Below are positions 23,286 through 32,544 of a stretch of DNA of 64,000 nucleotides, piece after piece (position 1 is the first letter of the stretch; the number at the start of each line of letters is the position of its first letter). The position numbers were made by a program, and so were the translations under genes. This DNA comes from Hemerocallis citrina (lineage: Eukaryota > Streptophyta > Magnoliopsida > Asparagales > Asphodelaceae). The stretch is from positions 147,053,767-147,117,766 of the forward strand of contig CM030367.1 in the NCBI GenBank assembly GCA_017893485.1. Reading direction: 5' to 3'. The notes under the pieces are model-generated. The model made no database searches, was not told the DNA's origin, and saw nothing but the letters and a program-made list of their open reading frames with translations.

Positions 23286-23674
23286 TAGGCTAAATATAAA
23301 AAAATATACAAAGTTTTGCGCCAGTTTAAAAAAAGTACACTAAGATTTTTTTGTTTAAAAAAAGGACACAAAGTTTCAAAAATCTCCACTAGGTTAGTTA
23401 GAGTTAGGGTTGGGTTAGGGTAGGGTATAAAAAAAATCACTTTTATCTTTCATTTGTGTTTGAAAAAATTACATTCATCTTTTATTTGTGTTTAAAAAAA
23501 ACATCACTTAACTAATCAGATGTTTAAATAATCCCCCCGCCCAAACTAACCCTAACCCTAACTAACTCGGTGGAGTTTTTTGAAACTTTGTGTCCTTTTT
23601 TTTAAAAAAAAAATCTTAGTATACTTTTTTTAAACTAGCCCAAAATTTTTTGTAATTTTTTTATATTTAGCCTA
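23286..23674. mobile_element. Foldback/MITE with about 130-bp inverted repeats
   Basis: Begins taggctaaatataaaaaaa and ends with its reverse complement. The arms pair over about 130 bases (shared words gtttaaaaaaagta, ggacacaaagtttcaaaaa). Each arm holds gttagggtt-type telomere-like words. It lies in an intron between two FANCI-like exons. The TSD is not clear. Confidence 0.75.
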
Positions 23675-23840
23675 CATTTTATACAAGATACGTAACGGGA
23701 GAAAGAATCTGATAAGCACAGCAATAGTCCCTCAACAAGAAGATGATCATGAGCCAGCTTTCGTAAAAACGAAAGTTAATTTCCGTTAATTTCCGATAAT
23801 TTCCGAGATATACAACAAATTAGGAGACATAGCAAAGTAC

Positions 23841-23958
23841 CTCTGTGTAAAATTTTAAGGAAATGGGGCCGGAGAAGATCAAAGACAGGGCCAGCAACCA
23901 ATGGGTCCAACACGACAAGTTTCAGGAGACCTTGGTAGATGATCTCTTTAACTCTAGT
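23841..23958 (-). pseudogene. FANCI-like exon
   Basis: Reads TRVKEIIYQGLLKLVVLDPL, then VAGPVFDLLRPHFLKILHR. Acceptor tagtcag, donor gtactt. FANCI homologues have 'VKE.MY.GLVKLV..DP..AG.VFDFLLPHFL'. Confidence 0.85.
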
Positions 23959-24030
23959 CTGACTAAAGCAAAGTGGCAAACTAACCGAATTAAGAGGTAG
24001 AAGAAATAAAATAACTATGGAATTTATTTT

Positions 24031-25525
24031 AGGAAAAATTTCAGTAAACCTACCTATTTTTGCGAGTTTATAGGAAACCCACCACACATTTTCTTTTCTT
24101 TTTGTGTAGTTGCGGTTTGCAATATTTCGTCCAAAATGGTAGTCGCGTGCAATAACGTGACTGTTTCCGTCCATTTTTCGAAAATTTATGCCTAAACTAC
24201 ATATATTTTTTAATGATTAAAAAAAAAAAACAAATTGCTCCTCTCAAAGTCAGAATTCTTGTTTGACTTATTATTCATAACATGTTGCTTATTGTGGATA
24301 ATTTTAACAAAAGAAATTTGGTTGTGGGCCAAAGATGTGCTCTTTGTTACTGTGATGGAAACTGCTGCTCATTTATTTCTTAAATATCATTTTGTTAGAA
24401 ACAATTGGATCTTATTTAAGAAGGTCTGGAATATTAAAGGCTATCCTCCCTAGGTTAAATCATGGTGGGGCACTTGGAGGAAGAAAATGATCTCTACTAA
24501 ACTTAAGACTTCAAGACATTTTTATGATGTCTTTAATTTGGGTTTTTTGGAATGAGAGAAATAAAAGTATATTTCTTAAAAAGCAGTATGATATTAGTAT
24601 AATTCTTGAATCTATCTTGTATTTAGCCTCTTTTTGGACTAACATTCTTTCCACTTCTAAACAAAAATTTGTTAACTTCAATGATATTGCCTTTTCTATT
24701 TCTACTTTTATTTCTAACAATATTTCTCCAAATCCGGTCCAGGGTACTTCTTTTCCTGTTGATTCTGCTGTCAATAGTTCATCTGCTGCTTGGTCCAATG
24801 CTTCTCTAGATGATCATATTGTGGTGCATGTCTCTGACTCATCTGCTATTGCTAGCAAGATTTCCCATGTTCTTGTAATACCTATGCTATTGCTGCTGAT
24901 GATGCTACTGTTGGTTTGGGTGCTGATCCAATCTCCCATACTTTGGATATGATATCAACTTTGTCTCAACATGAGCAAGAATACATTAATTACGGGTGTG
25001 GTTTTGGTGTCTTCCCTACAAGAAGCATATGAAATAAATGAGATTACTAGTAATGGAAATCCTTTAGTGGTGATTGATCCCTGAGATGTAGGGTCCTTAT
25101 TTTGTCTTTCTATGCTTTTGTAATATGTTTTGCTACTTTCCATTCTCTCTAATGGTATCTTGTGAAGCTTATTGCTTCTTTAGTACCAGAGAGCTAACTT
25201 GGATCTTCTTGTATCCTGATACTTTGTTATAGTTTGATTTTAATGCTATGTTGGCTGGAATCCTTTTGGGATTCTATCCCTTTACCCCCGAAAAAAAGGG
25301 GGGCTTTTATTTTTGGAGGGGACGATCACTGATTAAAATTAAAAAAAATTAAACCCCCAATTTAAAAAGTATGGTGGGTTGTCTGCCACTTCTCATAGGG
25401 GTGTAACAGTTGAAACACCTTAAATTTAACGAAAAAAGTAACCAGATTGTAAATTGCAATTACTTTAGCCCGATAGTACAACAAACCGCAAAAAAAATGT
25501 GGGGTGGGTTCATTGAAAATTTTCC
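24031..25525. mobile_element. Non-autonomous Mutator-like element holding a LINE tail
   Basis: Ends GGAAAAATTTCAGTAAACC and, reverse-complemented, GGAAAATTTTCAATGAACC; further in both carry cccacc-cacatttt and ttgcggtttg. Flanks are tttatttta (24022-24030) and tttctttta (25526-25534), an 8-of-9 TSD, the size expected for Mutator elements. The centre is occupied by LINE sequence. Confidence 0.6.
24235..25295 (+). mobile_element. 5'-truncated L1 LINE tail
   Basis: Plus-strand readings ETAAHLFLKYHFVRNNW and FWNERNKSIFLKKQYD fit the C-terminal zinc-finger and tail region of plant L1 ORF2 (zf-RVT). It ends with a 3' UTR 'ggaatccttttgggattct' and a short A-rich tail (ccgaaaaaaagg). The frame is broken by stops. 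It lies inside the Mutator-like element. Confidence 0.65.
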
Positions 25526-25581
25526 TTTCTTTTACTTAAAAATAACACGAATTCAAAATGGAAATTTCAATGGTCGTGAAC

Positions 25582-25826
25582 CTGTTGCAAGAGACATCTA
25601 ACGAGCAACCCACTCAGTTCCTGAAACAGACTCCCTCCAATGCTACAAGGCACTTCAGGTTGTTGGCTGCAACTAGCTTGACTAGAAGAATCTTGTAAAC
25701 ATTTTAGGTCAGTTTTCTTAGATTTATTTTCAACAATAATAAGATCAATACTAGCATTAGCAGCAGCTATACTTACGAATCTTCTCTCCTGAACATAGCC
25801 TTCCGTAAAGCCAATACAGTACAATC
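25582..25826 (-). pseudogene. FANCI-like exon with 1-bp deletion
   Basis: 245 bases with standard acceptor (cttcag) and donor (gttcac). The first part reads DCTVLALRKAMFRREDS; after a lost base near 25776 it continues SIAAANASIDLIIVENKSKK, then SSSQASCSQQPEVPCSIGG and LFQELSGLLVRCLLQQ. An intact exon would be 246 bases (82 codons), so one base is missing. In animal FANCI the regulatory ubiquitinated lysine lies in this neighbourhood (from memory). Confidence 0.85.
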
Positions 25827-25913
25827 CTGAAGAGTGATCATCATAATGTAAGTTAACACCTTTTATGTATTCTGAATTCGTTTTTTAAAGAAATGCATAA
25901 ATTCAACCTAAAC

Positions 25914-25964
25914 CTGAAGGTCACGACTGAACTTGATGAGTGGCATAATCGCTCTGATGAGACC
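25914..25964 (-). pseudogene. FANCI-like exon
   Basis: 17 codons, GLIRAIMPLIKFSRDLQ, phase 0 on both sides; acceptor ccatag, donor gtttag. It joins the next exon as DLQ-DCTVLALRKAMF. Confidence 0.8.
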
Positions 25965-26016
25965 CTATGGAAGTTTTGTCATGCATGAAAGTGAAATAGT
26001 CCAGTAGTTCCTTTAC

Positions 26017-26074
26017 CTGAGAAACATATTCTAGCATGAGATATGGGTAATTCTGAACCAGATAATCCAGCAAC
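26017..26074 (-). pseudogene. FANCI-like exon
   Basis: 58 bases: LLDYLVQNYPYLMLEYVSQ. Acceptor tctcaag, donor gtaaag. The phase fits both neighbours. Confidence 0.75.
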
Positions 26075-26173
26075 CTTGAGAATAAACATCAACAAACAGA
26101 CACAAGTAAATATGAACAAGCAAGAAATCACCAACATATAATTCTCGGTCATAAACTAGTAAGATCTGTTTAC

Positions 26174-26238
26174 TTTATGGTAGGGGTGCTTTGCTGAGGC
26201 TTCAAAGAAAGAATCCAAAATTTGCATTCCTCAATTAT
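26174..26238 (-). pseudogene. Most 5' recognised FANCI-like exon
   Basis: 65 bases: IIEECKFWILSLKPQQSTPTI plus two bases that complete a Lys codon with the next exon. Acceptor cctgcag, donor gtaaac. Exons further 5' were not found before the LINE. Confidence 0.8.
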
Positions 26239-26488
26239 CTGCAGGGAGTTCAAGAAGACAGACATATTTTGATGGCCAAACATAAAGAACCCCTTATAGT
26301 GAAAGCAACAGATGAAGCATGAAACACAAATCCTCAATAACAGCGTTCATGCACCAACACCTAGAAACTCCTTACACTACAGATCTGCAATCTTGCATTG
26401 AAGGCATTCATATCCAGAGATCTGAATATTAACATTTGGAGAGAACTTAAAACCCATGAACTACCAAAGCGACTAATTACTGCCTATT

Positions 26489-27356
26489 GACGATAACTCT
26501 ATGAGAATTGCTTTAGGCTATGACTCAACCCGTTTTGACCGCATCGATGAGTTCATTGGGAGTTTCACGGTCACCATTAGGGTTAGAAGAAAAAGTGACG
26601 GGTGGGAACAAATGATCACATGTGTATGGCCCTTATTCGTATAACAGGAGGGGGCAATTTTGGACTGAACTTATTGTGAATCGCGGAATATGGGAGGGCC
26701 CTTGGGTGATGGGAGGAGATTTTAACATTACTAGATTTCAGCACGAACATAGAGGGAATGGCGCGTCCGAGAGTGAGAGGCAAGATTTCAATAGAGTTAT
26801 TAATGTGCTAGATATAGAGGCAATAGATAGACATTTTACGTGGATAAATATGCAGGCCAACCCAATATTAGCTAAGCTGGATAGGATTATGGTGTCTTCA
26901 GACTGGGAAAGTCTTTCCCCACTTGCGAGGACTAAATCTGTTCCTAGATTCACGTCATACCACACGCCATTGATTCTACAATCCAGGAACGAGAGTTGTA
27001 CAGAACCACGTAAATTTAGATTTGAGAAGGCTTGGCTTAAAAGTGATAATATCAGAGGGATTATAGAAATGTCTTGGAACAAACCTTTATTGTCAGAGAA
27101 TGCGGTATCAATATGGATCATGAAGCTTAGACGTATACACAGTCACCTCAAAACTTGGGCAAAAAGAGAATTTGGTGATATTAAAAGAAATAAGGAGAGG
27201 TTAGGAAATAGAGTACAAGAACTAGAGAAGTTAGAAGAAGTTTCGAGCCTCGACAACGTCGAGTATGAAGAACTGACAACTAGTAGACTCGAATTACATA
27301 GATTGAGCGAAATGGAAGAGTCGTATGGAGACAAAGAGCAAGAGTGCAATGGCTGA
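26489..27356 (+). pseudogene. LINE ORF2 endonuclease (partial)
   Basis: Reads DSTRFDRIDEFIGSFTV, then CVYGPYSYNRRGQFWTEL, GPWVMGGDFNITRF and LDRIMVSSDWESLSP. The VYGP, GDFN and LDR blocks identify the APE-type endonuclease that nicks target DNA. The normally invariant SDH near the end reads SYHTPL, so the catalytic Asp is lost. A linker with charged helices follows, and the frame breaks at 27356. Confidence 0.85.
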
Positions 27357-27362
27357 AGGAGG

Positions 27363-28404
27363 GTGACTCAAACACGACCTTTTTTCACAAAGTCGCAAAC
27401 GGAAGAAGAAGACAGTTTTATTTTCAGTCTGTATGTGGGGAAGACTTGGACGGAGGATAGTACTTTAATCGTACAACAGATTGATTCGTCTTTTAGGAAA
27501 GTTCTGGGAAAGCCAAGAAGGGTACCGTGTGGCCTTAACAATGAAATGTGGGTTGAGTCAATAATAGAGGATAGTGATGGATTAGAGGGTCAATTCACGG
27601 AGGAGGAGATTATCAAAGCCATCAAGGAATTAGGATAGGATAAAGCTCCAGGTCCTGATGGATTTCCAATTTTTTTTCTATAAAATATATTGGAACATCA
27701 TTAAGAAGGACTTGCTTGATATCTTCCTCGAATTAGACTGGGGTGAGGCACAACTAGAACGATTAAACTACGCAAATGTTATCCTTATCCCAAAAAAGGT
27801 GGTGATACAGAGAGTATCAGACCTCAGACCCATAAGTCTATTAAACGGATCGTTCAAAATTATCACGAAGGTGCTTGCTATGAGACTGGGCCCTCTGCTC
27901 AGCAAGATCATAGATGAGTCTCAAAGTGGGTTTGTGAAAGGAAGAGAGATTATGGATAGTATTGCTTCGGCTCACGAGATGGTATTTAGAGGCAACAAGG
28001 ACAAGGTCAACGATTTCTTATTCATAATAGACTTTGAAAAAGCGTATGACACGGTAGAATGGGATTGTGTAAATGAAGCGTTAGAGCTAAGAGATTTTGG
28101 GCTGAAATGGAGATTATGGATGAGAAAGTGTGTCAGAGACGGAAAACCATTCATTCAATTAAACGGTAAATACGGAAGGGAAATTCGATGTTGTAGAGGA
28201 CTGCGACAAGGAGATCCACTCTCTCCATTAATTTTCTCTCTGATTCCGAACGGTCTGGCAGAAATGATTAATGGAGGAAGAGAGGCACAAATTATTAAGG
28301 GGGTGAAGGTTAGAGGTGTGTCTGAGCCAATGTCGATATTACAATATGCAGATGATACCCTCTTTTTTGGAGAGGCCAAATGGGATGAAATCATGGCAAT
28401 ATAG
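27363..28404 (+). pseudogene. LINE ORF2 reverse transcriptase
   Basis: An in-frame tag stop and a frameshift near 27636-27660 fall within the A-P-G-P-D-G-F block; then LRPISLLNGSFKIITKVLA, QSGFVKGREIMDS, IIDFEKAYDTVEWD, GLRQGDPLSPLIFSLI and LQYADDTLFF. The catalytic Asp of block A (FEKAYD) and the YADD motif are intact. Frames change at least twice, so the enzyme is dead. Confidence 0.9.
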
Positions 28405-29617
28405 GTAATGCTAAGATGCTTTGAGTACTGATCCGGACTGGCTGTTAATCTACATAAGAGTTGTGTGATTGCACTTAGCACGGAAACTGAAATCCCTGCG
28501 CAAGGAATTACAAATGCGTTGGAATGTTCTAAGGGAGACTTCCCTATTAGATATCTGGACACCCTTATCAGACCAGGCAAACTGTAGAAAGAGGACTGAA
28601 TCCCGTTGGTGGAGAGAATTGAGAAGAAATTAGATGGATGGAAAGAAAAATTCCTCTCCCTAGGTAGAAGAATTACCCTGATCAATGCGGTTCTCAGTAA
28701 CATTTCGACATACTTAATGGCTATTTTTGAACTCCCAAGTTGGGTTATGGAACGGATAGACAAATGTAGAAGACATTTTCTGTGATAGACAAACCAAGAA
28801 AATAGCAAAGGGTTTTATTTGGTTAGATGGGGAAGAGTGTGCAAGAAGAAAGAGTTCGGAGGACTGGGAGTAATCAACTTAAGGGACATGAATAGAGCCC
28901 TTCTTAGCAAATGGTGGTGGAAGATGAATAAACATCGCAAATCCTGGTGGTGTAGATCGTTTCAATTATATAGGGGAAGGAAAAAATATAGATTAGGTGG
29001 TAGGAGTGCGCAGGGGAAGACATCTCATTTGTGGAAAGGAATTGCAAAGGGAGGGGGGAGATTTATTTCACACAAATACGAGATCGAAGGTTGGAGATGG
29101 TAAAGATACAAGATTCTAGAAGGACAAATGGTGTGGGGATAACACGCTTCAATCACTATTTCCACTACTGGAAAACGAAACGATTAACGAAAATCTGTTA
29201 GTGTGTGATATCTGGCGTAACGGCAGACTAAAGATTGACTTCAGGAGAGCACTATCGGCGTCTAATCGGCTAGGGTACCAAAGACTTACAACGATGGTTA
29301 ATGAATGGGGTCAATATTCTTACGGTGTTAAGGATTCTAGGGAGTGGATGCTAGAATCTAGCAGAACCTTCTCGGTGGCTTCAATGTATCATCACATAAA
29401 TGATGGGGGTTTGAGATGTCAAGAGGCAGTCATTATCTGGAAATCGAACGCTCCGAATAAAGTTAAAGCCTTCATGTGGTTGGTAATGAATAACGCTATT
29501 CTCTCAAAAGTTAACCTTAGGAAACGAAACCTTCTGATAGATAGTGCGTGCCCAAGATGTAACCAAAAGGAGGAGGATGTCAATCATATTTTTCAGAGTG
29601 CCCTAGGGCGAAATTGA
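28405..29617 (+). pseudogene. LINE ORF2 C-terminal region with zf-RVT
   Basis: Broken frames continue the RT thumb (for example EKKLDGWKEKFLSLGRR and WWKMNKHRKSWW) and end with IWKSNAPNKVKAFMWLV, then CPRCNQKEEDVNHIF, the zinc-binding reverse-transcriptase tail domain (C-x2-C...H). The usual third Cys-His pair is altered. Confidence 0.8.
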
Positions 29618-29857
29618 CATGGGAAATTATGGTTTTGAGCTTCGGTTTGATGGAAATTCCTAGTCGGATCGAAGATTTCTGGGGTATATGGAGACCAAAA
29701 CAAGTTAGAACAGAATGTAGGGAGCTGTGGGACATCACGGTAGCGCTAGTGTTTGGACCCTTTGGCTAGACAGAAATTATACATGTTTTCGTGATTCAAG
29801 ATGCAGTTTTGACTTGTTGCTATATAAAATTCTGAATCTTATTAATGTCTGGACAGG

Positions 29858-30581
29858 CTAAGCAGTTAAAATCCCCGATTACACCCGATTAATCCCCGAT
29901 TAATCGCTAATCGGACGCTAAGCGATTATTTTTTCAGCGATTTATAATATTCCAATAGTTAGCGATTTAATCGGGAATAATCGGCCGATTAGTGGTTAAT
30001 CAGCCGATTTTAAGTGGCCGATTAACCGATTAAATCTCCTCTAATTTTCATGATCGTTGCATTATTTGGGCTCAATCCGCCCTAAATTCAAAATTCGAAC
30101 CCCTTCTAGTCCTCGCACAAAGACATATCGCCGCTCTCTTATTTTTCGTGCAAATCCAAACCCAAACTGATTCTCTTCTTCTTCCTCAAGCAAACCAAAA
30201 CCCGACCCGTCGTCGCTCCCCTATACCATCGCATACTTGATCCGGTCCGCATCTGCACCTCCTCTTGTTGCTCGCACTGCTCTTCCTCCCCGATTGTTTT
30301 TGTTTGATGGAACCAACCAGCAAACCCAACCCAACCCACATTCAGAATCCAAACTCAGCTCAAACCAAATACTTTTTTTCTATAACTATATGTTCCTATT
30401 TGATAATCTCATAATAGTTTTATGTTAGAATTATGGTTGCTACATAATGAAGATATATCTTTTTTTTAATTATATATATAACGATTTTTCCGATTTAATC
30501 CCCGATTATTTTCCGATTAACCGATTAATCATTAATCGCTCCTAGACCGATTAGTTTCAAAAATCGGTTTTAACTGCCTAG
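29858..30581. mobile_element. Non-autonomous hAT element, 724 bp, in LINE
   Basis: Ends CTAAGCAGTTAAAA and, reverse-complemented, CTAGGCAGTTAAAA (13 of 14). A perfect 8-bp TSD tggacagg at 29850-29857 and 30582-30589. Both subterminal regions are packed with CGATTAATCGG-like words. The centre has gene-like GC content but no recognisable gene. The LINE 3' UTR resumes exactly after it. Confidence 0.92.
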
Positions 30582-30868
30582 TGGACAGGGAAGGTAGGAG
30601 TGAAGAGGAGGTTGCAACCGGATCTAGCCGAGTAGTCGGTATATGGATGGGTGGGGGCATTTGGTCTGGCACACTTCGGCCTTACGGAGGGGTTTTATCT
30701 TGCTTTATGCTTTATGTTTGTTGTATTACTTTTGGATGTATTGGGTGGTTAGATGAGGTGTTCTAGTTTGTAGGTCTGGACGAATGTAATATTTCGTATC
30801 TCTGTGTTTCTTTAACTGCTCATTAATGAAACTGGTGACCGGTGGGTCACTTTTATCTTCAAAAGAAA

Positions 30869-31678
30869 ATGAGTGGATTCAGATCAAAAAATTTGCGATT
30901 AAGTTGTTTTAGCTTAATATAATGATATGATTTGTGGTTCAATATAATAGCAACAATCATTTCCTTGATCGAATTTTAAGAGAAATACTAACAGCTAAGT
31001 AATAACCAAGATTTCAGAACATAATTGAACCAAAGACATGAAAGCCCTTAGTGTCAACTCATGAACTAACTAGAAAATGAATTACAATAGATGAATTATG
31101 CACCCCGTCAAATACTGCTTATATCAACAAGATCAGAATGCATGTAGTTGAAAAGATTGTTAGGTTGCAATAATTAACTCAAACATATGTTAGTGAACTG
31201 TATTCATAAGCTTACAATCCTCTTCACTACTTGAAATCTAAGTTCTCACTACCCAGTTCCTACAAATTTCAATGTTTAAACATATTTGGCTTTGAAATGA
31301 TTGAATATGCATTTCTTCAATAATATATACTAGTATAATGTACGTGTGATGCACGCCTACTAAAAGTATAGCCATTAAATTAAATGGATATATATCAAGT
31401 ATAAAAAAGGTTTATATTTGAATGTTATGATTTGAGTGACACAATTGTTGGATTTAGTTTGGATGTGTATTGCACGCGTTTGTTTAGTTGCAAAGTTAGG
31501 GTTTGTTTGATTACAAACCCCAACTCTCCCATTAAAATATCCCATTAAAATAGTAAAGATTAATGTAATTTATATATGTGGAAGTCTCAGATGACGAAAA
31601 TGACGAAAATGACTAAAATCTAGAATGTCCATCAGCAAGAAATCTAGGCTCCCCTGTTCTCAAGCAGTCAAGTTCAAG
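30869..31678. other. AT-rich flank, no gene found
   Basis: Between the LINE tail and the MULE. Around 31326-31480 is 'atactagtataatgtacgtg' with gatgcacgc and attgcacgcg words, a motif set common in decayed plant repeats. No open frame of note. Confidence 0.4.
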
Positions 31679-31687
31679 CAAGAAATA
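31679..31687. repeat. 9-bp TSD of MULE, left
   Basis: caagaaata, repeated exactly at 47186-47194. Confidence 0.92.
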
Positions 31688-31908
31688 GAATTTTTCCCAA
31701 AATGACCCTCTTTTTGAAAAAATTTTCCAAATTGCCCTACTTTTTTTATTTCCTAAACGCCCCACTCGCTTTTTTAAAAAGCGAGTCTGGGATAAATCCC
31801 CTCGTTTTTCAAAAAGCGAGTCTTAGGTTGCAGATTTTCAACCTCTCAAGACTCGCTTTCTGAAAAAGCGAGGGGATTTATCCCACACTCGCTTTTTCAA
31901 AAAGCGAG
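31688..31908 (+). repeat. MULE left terminal inverted repeat with 4 palindromes
   Basis: Matches the reverse complement of the right end (47185-47027, then across the CACTA insertion 41820 to about 41690). Palindromes of the type CTCGCTTTTT/AAAAAGCGAG at 31764-31786, 31801-31821, 31851-31873 and about 31888-31908, separated by gggataaatccc-type spacers. Confidence 0.9.
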
Positions 31909-32202
31909 AGTCGTTTGGGTCTTAAACCCCACCCCCTCGCAAACAGATCTCACTCTTTCTCATTTCCTTCTCCCCTTTCGTCGAAGCCCTAACCCAACCT
32001 CTTCCACCTCTGATCCAAGCGATTAACCCATCAAATCTCGTCGATTCACTCCGAAATACTGCACTATCTCATCTCCGTTCAATTGGCCACTTCGTTATTG
32101 GGGGCTGCCGCGATTTTGGGGGTGGATTGCCGCGTTGTTGTTCAAATTTGGGGGTGAGCATTTTGGTGGAGTGTAGTGGTTCGCATCTTGCCTAAAGATT
32201 GC

Positions 32203-32525
32203 GGTATATTACTCAAACTCTATATTTTTTAATGTTGTATATATATTTAGAATTATTTAGTTAGAAATTGATTGATATTATTGGAGGTACAATATGGATA
32301 GTGTTGATATTGTGGAAAAATCGGGTTAAAATGTGGGGGTAATTTGGGTGTCAAATTTGGATAGTGTCGTTGGAGGTGAAAGTATATTAGTTTTAAAAAG
32401 TGGATAATTGTAGAATTTGTGGATAAATTTTGGATATAGTTAATAATGATTGTATGTTCGTATGTGCTCTATATTTGTTGGTTATATATTTTGATAATGT
32501 TAATAACGATTGCTTTTAGTTGTAG
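32203..32525 (+). other. Probable 5'-UTR intron of the PMD gene
   Basis: A gene-like leader with ccctaacccaacctcttccacc ends at agattgcg, followed by a gtatatt donor; tttagttgtag precedes gatactc and the ATG at 32545. This suggests a 5' leader intron; no transcript is available. Confidence 0.45.
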
Positions 32526-32544
32526 GATACTCTATTTTTTTAAA

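Larger units (their letters stand above)
17107..26238 (-). pseudogene. FANCI-like (Fanconi anaemia group I) pseudogene
   Basis: Minus-strand exon remnants in the right order read like plant FANCI, the DNA-repair scaffold that pairs with FANCD2 at stalled forks. 5' to 3': 26238-26174, 26074-26017, 25964-25914, 25826-25582, 23958-23841, 23208-23062, 22970-22888, about 22708-22657, about 20884-20552, about 19187-18990, 18032-17513 and 17425-17235. Most have GT/AG borders. Tell-tale strings are ALRKAMFRRED, SSSQASCSQQPEVPCS, LLSCISWILLLQPHGKS and KLTEVTCKKLTAPLYNF. Decay signs: 1-bp deletions at about 25776 and elsewhere, in-frame stops, a 99-bp duplication, and transposons in and beside exons. 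Exons for the N-terminal third and the extreme C terminus were not found. Assignment is from remembered homologues; a protein search would settle it. Confidence 0.78.
26470..30868 (+). mobile_element. 5'-truncated L1-type LINE, interrupted by hAT
   Basis: One degenerate ORF2 read along the plus strand: endonuclease C-terminal half, reverse transcriptase, C-terminal zinc-binding domain, then a 3' UTR ending in a short A-rich tail (cttcaaaagaaaatg). ORF1 and the endonuclease N terminus are missing. A hAT element (29858-30581) sits in the 3' part. No TSD was recognised. Plant L1 elements usually die by 5' truncation on insertion, as seen here. Confidence 0.85.

Noticed and set aside
23396..23570. 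True telomeric tract
   Set aside because: Only two or three degenerate units per arm, inside a foldback element.
26738..28808. Long minus-strand open frames (127 and 217 codons)
   Set aside because: Exact antisense of the LINE endonuclease and RT, which carry the recognisable motifs.
30139..30428. Small ORFs inside the hAT element
   Set aside because: No transposase or other domain recognisable; element is non-autonomous.
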